64,000 bases of DNA from Brevipalpus yothersi (Eukaryota; Arthropoda; Arachnida; Trombidiformes; Tenuipalpidae): positions 94,996 through 158,995 of the forward strand of contig QZCP01000028.1 in NCBI GenBank assembly GCA_003956705.1. The letters are read 5' to 3'. Position 1 is the first letter of the stretch. Each line of letters opens with the position of its first letter. Positions 59,701 through 64,000 of the stretch are shown here, piece by piece. The notes below the pieces were generated by a model, which ran no database searches, had not been told where the DNA came from, and saw nothing but the letters and a program-made list of their open reading frames with translations. The translations under genes were made by a program, and so were the position numbers.

Positions 59701-62423
59701 TCGGAATATGAATGGAATCGGAGTACTTATAAATCTGTTGGCTGGGGAGAGAAAGAAAAAGAAAAAGCTCACATCTGTCTTGTTACAGCTTAATTGAGAA
59801 TCTATAATATCTCACTAATTAGTCTCTTGATATACTGTCTCATTGATCCCAAGCATCATTAAATTCTAAGAGTTTCTCTACGGATCAAGAGACTTTCATG
59901 ATTGTTCTTGAAATGCTCTGTTTACTATGAGAGTGAGAGAAAGAGAAATGATCATCTGACGAAATAAAAATAGCAACAAGACTGGTAGTAAACGATAATC
60001 TTAAAATGAAACTCCATCTCACACTTGATGGAGCAAAAAAGCATAAGATTTCTTATAAATACGAACCCTTAATTCGAATGTTTCAAACACTACTGGTGAA
60101 AATTCGAAGGATTATTCCTCCAAATTTCCAGTTATATCACTATATACTTCAAATTTTTTTCCAGTGCTTCATGATCTCACTTTTTCCTCGACCTATCATG
60201 AACAGAGATGGACACTTGGAATGTGAGATTGCAATCCGGAAGAGAGGAATCCAGAATAATGGTAATATCTTACACAGACTCATAATTCATAAGTGAATCT
60301 GTGGAAAGAATAAGAATAAGAATAGATTGTAGGAAAAAATACTCTCACACACACAATTGTCCCGGAAAAGGCCCTGGCAAAGGCCGCTCTTTGAACTTAC
60401 ATCCTAGACATAGTAAACCGTTATCATTACACTAATTGCTCACCATGAATAGCATCTGTGAGAAGTGAAAAAAAAGAACAGCAGTTTATCTCATGAACAG
60501 TAGGAAGAAGGAGAAGAAGAGGAAGGTAAAGAATGGAAGAGGAACCCCGAGAGCTGTATGTATGTACATGAAAAGTTTTCTCTTAGAGGTTGGCAAAAAG
60601 GAGTCCAAATAGCCTCATCATTATCCTGAACCATTGTTGACTGTCGAGTGTACCTACTTGTTGTACTCACATATATACGTAGAAAAAGAGGAGTAGAGAG
60701 GAAGGTTCCTCATGATGAAGCTGATTCTTTCTTTTTCCTATTTTTCCTTGATTTTATTTCGTTTTCTTTCATGCACACACATATTACGCAGAAGTAACGG
60801 TACTGTCAGGAACATTCACTATTTTCTCTCTCTCTCTTTTCCAATTGTTTACTCGCCTGTTCAGATGAAATCTCATTTCAACACACACTGAATCAAACCA
60901 CTGTTAACAATCAGTTTCTGTTTTTCGTCAACACATTTCGTCAAGAATGAGGGGAGAGAGAGGAAGAGAGAGAGATGGAGAGACAGAGAGACGTTTCTTC
61001 CGGGATGCTGGAATAAGGAACGATATACTACAAGCATATAACACACACATACACATACAGTAGAGTGGAGACTTGTTCATGTGACTAGAGCTATAAGGTC
61101 AGAGAGAAAGAGGAACAGAATTCACTTTGATGATTGAATTCCCAGTAAAACCTTGTTATCGGACACCTTAACACTCTCAAGACTGACACTCAGTCTCTCA
61201 CCAGAGACACATGAATTAATATTATACACTGTGAGAAACTCGATTGATTGTCGGTGAAAGTACAGTGTAGTTGAGAAGGTATAGAGAGAGAAAAAGAAAG
61301 GAAGAAAGAAAGAGAGAGAGAGAGAATATGTGATGGCAAACCGATTCAATCGTCTGAGAGGGTTCAGGACATCCACAAAGATTTACAGAGGTATAATATT
61401 TAGAATGGATGATTCTTACATTAGATCTTATTTCTTACGTAAGATTTGATGAGATTCTTCTTCGTTCATGGTAAAACTGTTTGATGCCACTATGTGTGTG
61501 TGTCTGTGTTTGTAACACTTTTCTAGCCCACTAAATTACAGGCTACCAAGATAATCTGAGTTCCACAACTTCAAGAGCGAATTTTCTTCCGTATTGTTTT
61601 CACACACAAACACACATATACCTTGATGGAATATACGTGGATTTTTTAGGGGTGGGTTTCAGTGGAATTGAAGAAATCTCGTCTAGGGTTGTTTTGGTGC
61701 AAAAAATCTGGGCCTTTCCATATTCTGAACTTTCTCAGAGGTTTTTCGAATGCCCAATAGCTTCCAATTTCTTTATCATTCTCATGAAGCTTATCACCCT
61801 GGATTTTGATTGGTCCATCGTGATTTAATGATGAATGGAGAAGGAGGAAGAAGAAAATGAGATCTCTCCAAGTTATTTTCATATGATAAGATAAGAAAAA
61901 TCAGAATTCATCATGCATAACCAATTCAAAGGCTGCAAGGCAACAAGGTTCCTTCTTATACATGTACCTATTCCAGTATGCTGCAGCAAAAAAAGTCTTT
62001 GATATACTTTTCATGATACAATGAATCTGAAAAGAGATGAAATCAAATATATGTTAGTCATACTCCTTTGTAATCATGTAGCTTTGGGATTATTCTGATT
62101 TTCCTCTTGCCTGGATTTGCCATACTTTTTTGGGTCTCTCTCTCTGCCAACCATCTTAACCGAAACATGTATACAAGATCTGGTAAACCTTATAACAAGT
62201 CAATATATTCCTGAAAAGATGTCGATTTCCATGGAACTGAATCGAAAAAAAATACTGGACATGCAATTCTATCTCCTTTTTTTCCAATTTCCTGAATTCC
62301 TTCAATTTTGAACCTCCTATTCACACTCATTCATCTCGAAATCTTATTTCCTTAGGTCTGACCGTTCATGGTAAAGATGTTCCAAGCTATATGAATCTAC
62401 CTTCACCCAATGTTCATGCTGAG
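36562..62423 (+). CDS. Gene X: large serine-rich protein of unknown family, 5' part (first five exons)
   Basis: Exons inferred from splice signals and matching phases: 36562-36735 (starts ATG), 43658-44564, 46714-46808, 47009-47174 and 62356-62423; the gene continues past the window. This gives 470 codons with phases 0, 1, 0, 1, 0. The first exon is basic and Ser/Thr-rich. Exon 2 has a Gln/His-rich tract (about 43849-43900), long Ser-rich disordered stretches and a possible 14-3-3/kinase-type site in MLHRAASFDSKGYSRL. Exons 4-5 encode a more ordered piece (KLNFETMQELFDLKVKAKA, then LTVHGKDVPSYMNLPSP). I cannot name the family; it resembles a cytoplasmic signalling scaffold only by composition. 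Intron 1 contains an assembly gap, so exons may be missing. Intron 4 (47175-62355) contains a complete 12-kb transposon. Confidence 0.65.
36782..36844. repeat. (CT)n microsatellite in intron 1 of gene X
   Basis: A CT run of about 60 bp beginning 46 bp after the exon 1 donor. On the transcribed strand it is a very long polypyrimidine tract close to the 5' splice site. Confidence 0.97.
37636..38290. repeat. (GA)n tract interrupted by an assembly gap (N 37667-38235)
   Basis: GA repeats reach the N run on both sides (37636-37666 and 38236-38290), so the gap is a collapsed or unresolved microsatellite or something inserted in it. Open frames crossing it are artefacts. Confidence 0.97.
38887..38948. 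repeat. (GA)n microsatellite
   Basis: Uninterrupted GA run of about 60 bp in intron 1 of gene X. Confidence 0.97.
39460..39572. repeat. (GA)n and (CT)n pair, potential hairpin
   Basis: A GA run (39460-39492) is followed, about 55 bp later, by a CT run (39550-39572). The two are complementary, so a transcript could fold into a long stem. Confidence 0.9.
39774..39818. repeat. (CT)n microsatellite
   Basis: CT run of about 45 bp in intron 1 of gene X; it can also pair with the GA runs upstream. Confidence 0.95.
41759..41879 (+). CDS. Candidate alternative exon of gene X
   Basis: A 121-nt stretch bounded by a pyrimidine-rich acceptor (CTTTGCTAG) and a GTATCT donor. It is open in the frame needed after exon 1 (phase 0) and ends in phase 1. 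It encodes a basic segment (RISQSPIRVCLTKSLPGNRL, then KSHLSTEHYRFHDGMKSFRN) that looks protein-like. Its in/out phases equal those of exon 2 (0 and 1), so it could replace exon 2 but not be added before it. Only sequence pattern supports it. Confidence 0.35.
44625..44661. repeat. (GA)n microsatellite just after exon 2 of gene X
   Basis: GA run about 60 bp after the exon 2 donor. The frame stays open through it, so a retained intron would add an Arg-Glu repeat tail. Confidence 0.95.
46185..46700 (-). pseudogene. Possible degraded leucine-rich-repeat fragment
   Basis: Two overlapping minus-strand frames (46651-46421 and 46556-46185) together read like one broken LRR protein. The first has AFKGNF and LSPGIFSHM followed by LGITRLMSSLNLSYEI; the second ends with LESNKLSWIPGRMLNYFP and a following hydrophobic repeat. 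The pattern resembles the repeats of the LRR gene at 23878-24943, but a frameshift separates the parts and no start or splice sites fit. It lies in intron 3 of gene X and the upstream edge. It may be chance. Confidence 0.28.
47717..47755. repeat. (GA)n tract forming the left flank of the transposon
   Basis: The GA run ends exactly where the left inverted repeat begins (47756), and GA sequence resumes directly after the right inverted repeat (59747), as expected if the element inserted inside a GA microsatellite. Confidence 0.9.
47756..47768 (+). repeat. Left terminal inverted repeat
   Basis: CCCAGCCAACAGA, perfect 13-bp inverse of 59734-59746. It directly abuts the GA run. Confidence 0.8.
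48658..49667 (-). CDS. Transposon gene C: unknown protein, 276 aa
   Basis: Three exons: 49667-49571, 49508-49043 and 48925-48658, phases 1 and 2. The donors GTATGT and GTAAGT and the acceptors CCCATAG and TTGCAAG are good, and the frame is open throughout, ending at TAA with the acidic tail PMDWDDSDP. Start: ATG at 49667, followed by a second ATG. The middle has a hydrophobic run (LYIFWRFIIIIHRNIGSFLMILAI) that may be a membrane or core segment. No family is recognised. It lies 217 bp downstream of the transposase stop on the same strand, about 900 bp from the left end of the element, so it is probably an element-encoded accessory protein. A later internal ATG (exon 3) could make a shorter product. 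Confidence 0.55.
49884..52421 (-). CDS. DDE transposase of the tnp2 / CACTA (EnSpm) superfamily with DUF4218-like C-terminal part, 845 aa
   Basis: The first ATG is at 52421; the frame is open up to 52514 but only with a GTG. Family pattern: LTLHSDEVPLASSS (first Asp about residue 268), GDAVMRAFLRGVKQFNASTGCDWC (second Asp about 354, then the zinc-binding CxxC), and TEPMHAILLG (third acidic residue, Glu about 453). A helical region follows, in which a SKEFEHMLAYFAP segment, LPNICIAHVLLLARIYFL, YGKAFASYNLHILAHI and LGPLIYINSYPLEDF match the DUF4218-type module of this family. All three catalytic acids appear intact. The N-terminal about 150 residues are acidic and low complexity, without a clear zinc finger; a 5' exon may be missing (weak ORF at 52820-52626). 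It is transcribed divergently from gene A. Confidence 0.85.
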   Translation of the reverse strand: MIPRFHSRRSFNRYSSSIRVQRVDEYLGRVRFASSQGQQGNNVGNSDGSSVDFDGVINSDFIASSPRDSDNITINMDDIDHYHFQDILEADTDYQENGDSIEPDIGQYKEATMLSLIRLGNLSLSQFETVVDIFNNFLRKLGTSDNFLPNARYFWAKQAAEIPAEVYLLCKNCSEGKHGPFKGEPKTYGNYFCQGNEKEVELKSGNFFLHIPLELQLKKKLPLIPASSWIFNELSNSQRNNRTEITDIWNANLAFQRRDENLYTLTLHSDEVPLASSSKQRIFPFFVSLNDLKPALRRKNFLMIGLYIGWEKPSYESFLGVIAHELAILATTHIQWIGRDGQLLSGKFQTIAIIGDAVMRAFLRGVKQFNASTGCDWCKVRAGNFMHARAYPLLKPDEIRSIKRKHQDFLDYASRANGETFSDEDDDVGRLESFRWVTPLLKISSLDLVRGISTEPMHAILLGTFREIISKGWMKRGNISQQQSLANAIRDSITERLQSLRISSNLSRAARGLNLIAFWSSKEFEHMLAYFAPLILKDILPNICIAHVLLLARIYFLSYCPPITDDKVQELRELIYEFQKLTVRIYGKAFASYNLHILAHIPDCVCDLGPLIYINSYPLEDFMHKLKCLVSRYTEAPKALIRAYMMRSRHIEFQQTVMKYWKLDDNEKRILEMDSDGNDSKKVSRLYLSPEKYPATYNEIITQIERNNMIADRSEIRFLGSISRGKRRLSTLEYSKNVESFDCIFMSTAGKIYQVEALFSINAEDFIVCRLIHTSVFRKQFSSSNTTIDIKLEYVFRVEGGQEETEIIPHKDLLEVLIYFPMSELFQSSDQSQKDYIVFPYLVNY
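52522..52884. promoter_or_regulatory. Bidirectional promoter region between transposase (-) and gene A (+)
   Basis: About 360 bp separates the two divergent frames inside the element. It is AT-rich; a TATATTG-containing stretch near 52850 could serve gene A. A small open frame on the minus strand (52820-52626) may be a transposase leader exon but has no convincing donor. Confidence 0.4.
52885..55864 (+). CDS. Transposon gene A: paralog of gene B, BEN-like C-terminal domain, 900 aa
   Basis: Four exons: 52885-53299, 53450-54345, 54408-54690 and 54756-55864, phases 1, 0, 1. Start ATG at 52885 (MGKSCKKSVKK). Intron 1 is 150 nt, divisible by three and free of stops, so it also reads through; it is recognised because splicing creates ENFSDLRENYIKFCEI, which matches ENLGNLRRAYENYCAL of gene B. 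Domains: a conserved N-terminal part, a Ser/Lys-rich linker, a conserved block over exons 3-4 (LIEGVLPVHTADYE, MFPPHW, YPDPLLKPNIG, then a helical end in exon 4), and a 330-aa acidic Ser-rich tail absent from gene B. The block is only distantly BEN-like; a DNA-binding role is inference. It may be the element's accessory DNA-binding protein. Confidence 0.75.
55865..56532. other. Spacer between transposon genes A and B
   Basis: About 670 bp. A plus-strand open frame (56032-56340) is present but its start is not an ATG in good context and nothing supports it. The spacer presumably holds the gene A poly(A) site and the gene B promoter. Confidence 0.4.
56533..59077 (+). CDS. Transposon gene B: tandem paralog of gene A, BEN-like C-terminal domain, 761 aa
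   Basis: Four exons: 56533-57058, 57140-58371, 58457-58751 and 58845-59077, phases 1, 0, 1, identical to gene A. The N-terminus is Ser/Asn/Gln-rich, followed by a compact segment (LCIMMPSLMNNVGLEIERP and on to FIWRQIDNVLLQGRIIAID), the ENLGNLRRAYENYCAL helix, a long Ser-rich linker, a helical region (KQWIDRSFEERFNYFKNAYELVL), and the conserved exon 3-4 block: LLEGIMPLNIKAVEKAL, AFPAHYYSDV, GYPDPLNRPNIGD, INALIEFSMRMG. It ends in an acidic tail. The block aligns with gene A residue by residue around PDPL-PNIG. The gene ends about 650 bp inside the right end of the element. Confidence 0.75.
59734..59746 (-). repeat. Right terminal inverted repeat
   Basis: TCTGTTGGCTGGG, perfect complement of the left repeat; followed immediately by GAGAGAAAG. 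Confidence 0.8.
59747..62355 (+). other. Remainder of gene X intron 4: no gene seen
   Basis: Outside the transposon, up to the exon 5 acceptor (TTTCCTTAG). Contains GA/CT and CA runs (for example 60824-60836, 60954-60976, 61313-61325, 61038-61055) and no supported ORF. Confidence 0.5.
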
Positions 62424-62697
62424 GTGAGTGCAAATGTTCAAAAACATTCTCGAGGTGATGGTGTCTGTCCAAGTTGATGAAATCGAATTTCACTCTTTTC
62501 CTTTTGGTCCTAATTTTAATTGCAAAAGAGTTTTACACGATTTTCGAAATTCTTGGGAAAATTAGATTTCATTGCATTCTCCCTTTTTTGATTTATTTTC
62601 TCATGAAATGCTATGGAAATTTTTTTCCAAATTCAACTTACCTACACTAATATGCAGAACAATAGACATTACAACTGATTAACGTGTTGATTGATTG

Positions 62698-62701
<4 letters not shown>

Positions 62702-62737
<36 letters not shown>
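62702..62737. repeat. (CT)n microsatellite
   Basis: CT run of about 36 bp in intron 5 of gene X. Confidence 0.95.
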
Positions 62738-62739
<2 letters not shown>

Positions 62740-63940
62740 ATTTCTTGGCCCTGGAGCGTAGGAATACAAACTTATCTTTAATCTTTAGCCTTATCTTGCT
62801 CTCACCATTGACTTGTCTTCAATTTGAAAGATAATTTTTCCTCCCCAAACCCAAAAGCGAAACATAAATTGTTTTCACATGCTAAAACGAAATGAGTTGC
62901 CTGATTGATTGATACATCTTCCCATTCAATGAATTAACATTACAATTGTAGTACATTCCATTTCCTCTCACTCTCTCCATCAATATGCGTGTGTGGTATT
63001 CAAATAGGAAAATGGGAAAAGTTTTTATGCACATAGAGAAAAGTTAAGTCTGAAAGCTGCTTCTTGTCACTTTCTTCTCTCGCTCTCTCTCTCATCTAAC
63101 ATCTAACATCAAGTAGATCACTTTTCGACCTTCGGCTAATCGAAAAGTGAGCTTGAAGCTTAATTTATTTGATCAGATGAAAGATGCAATCTTCATCTGA
63201 CTTTTGTTTCGCGAAACCAAATGAACCTAAAAAGTCAAGTTAACATTAGACTACTGTACATCCACTTATTAGCTTCTCTCTCTTTCTCTTTCTGTTGCTT
63301 TCTTTTCTCTCTTTCTGGTTATTTTCATTCACACACGTACATCGTATTTGAGCTATGAGTACATAAGATTATGCAAATGAAATCGTAAATAGCATAGATT
63401 GTGGAGTAGGAAGAGAGAAAGAAGATTCACTTTGAAGAGGATCAAAGTACACTATGGTTAACTAGCACATCGCTCTCTCTGGTCTCATTCAAATAGGTCG
63501 ACCAGGCTTTCCCTAGAAGAGAATTCAATTCCACTGGAGGCTACTTTCTTTCGTTTTATATAAAGTGAAAAAATGTGCAAAAAATGTATAAAAATAGTCT
63601 TCACTAACGGGAAGTATTGAAACAGAAATGCTATGTTTTCTCTCTTTCTCTCTTTCTCGTTAGAATTGTATCAATTTTGAAGAACGAACATGAGAAAATA
63701 TGGAAAACCTGTCAATTGTCTAGTCTATTGTGTTACATATACATAGTGAAAGTGAGAAAATTTGCAAATTACACTAGTACATCGGACCTTGGACCTTGGA
63801 CTAGCCAATGATGTAGTCGAAGAGAGAGAGAGAGAATCATTGAAAGTATACAAGAAAATTTCAAATTATCATACTGATGATGATGGGAAGCTGGTGTAAT
63901 ATGCGTATATCATGTTGAGAAAAGAAAACATGAAACTCAA

Positions 63941-63943
<3 letters not shown>

Positions 63944-64000
<57 letters not shown>
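63944..64000. repeat. (GA)n microsatellite at window end
   Basis: GA run of at least 57 bp running to the last base of the window. Confidence 0.97.

Larger units (their letters stand above)
47756..59746. mobile_element. About 12.0-kb multigene DNA transposon with tnp2/CACTA-like transposase, nested in intron 4 of gene X
   Basis: Ends are the inverted repeat CCCAGCCAACAGA (47756-47768) and its complement (59734-59746). The outside is GA-repeat on both sides, consistent with a GAGAGA, GAGA or GA target duplication. A second inverted match, ATATTCCG, lies 33 and 37 bp inside the ends (47789-47796; 59702-59709). The heptamer GGAAT(G/A)A or its complement recurs in both subterminal regions. Inside, in order: gene C (-), transposase (-), gene A (+), gene B (+). 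All have open frames and coherent splicing, so it looks intact. The transposase family is that of CACTA/EnSpm elements, but the ends do not begin with CACTA. Composition and limits are seen directly; mobility is inference. Confidence 0.8.
62424..64000 (+). other. Intron 5 of gene X (start), microsatellite-rich
   Basis: From the GTGAGT donor of exon 5 to the window edge. Holds a CT run at 62702-62737 and a GA run from about 63944 to the end. No further exon with convincing signals was found. Confidence 0.45.

Noticed and set aside
60006..60296. 96-aa plus-strand ORF right of the transposon
   Set aside because: No recognisable domain and lies in gene X intron outside the element; likely chance.
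1..64000. tRNA, rRNA and CRISPR features
   Set aside because: No cloverleaf-type sequence, rRNA core or regularly spaced direct repeats were seen by eye; a tRNAscan-SE run would settle the tRNA point.

Overview
The window looks like nuclear DNA of an arthropod, AT-rich, with mostly short (about 55-100 bp) GT-AG introns and many (GA)n/(CT)n runs. A mite or other chelicerate is my guess, not a demonstration. The conserved genes are animal housekeeping genes. One 569-base run of N (37667-38235) lies inside a GA repeat.

Layout. 1-13535 (-): UBR4, an N-recognin giant, with its C-terminus cut off by the window edge; one of its exons is 8.4 kb. 14477-14656 (-): ATP5MK (DAPIT). About 14750-19745 (-): a roughly 5 kb non-LTR retrotransposon whose endonuclease/reverse-transcriptase ORF comes first and is followed, through an ATGA overlap, by a basic low-complexity ORF. 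20316-21859 (-): APMAP. 23878-24943 (+): secreted or GPI-anchored LRR protein. 25225-26831 (-): secreted cysteine-rich protein of unknown family. 28431-28943 (+) RRP15 and 29477-30035 (+) CISD3, each preceded by a copy of the same roughly 90-bp promoter block. 30484-33548 (-): STT3A, convergent with CISD3.

36562 to beyond the right edge (+): a large serine-rich gene of unknown identity ('gene X'). Five exons agree in splice phase. Its 15.2-kb fourth intron holds the main novelty: an approximately 12.0-kb DNA transposon (47756-59746) with 13-bp terminal inverted repeats, inserted in a GA microsatellite. It carries four genes: a tnp2/CACTA-type DDE transposase, an unknown 276-aa protein transcribed the same way, and, divergently, two tandem paralogous proteins (900 and 761 aa). 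The paralogs share all three intron positions and phases and a C-terminal domain that looks distantly BEN-like. The transposase start and the first paralog share a short intergenic region.

Stretches not covered by genes are mostly microsatellite-rich intergenic or intronic DNA. I saw no rRNA, convincing tRNA or CRISPR array. Exon boundaries were worked out by hand from splice signals, phase and, where the family is known, protein conservation; no database search was run.
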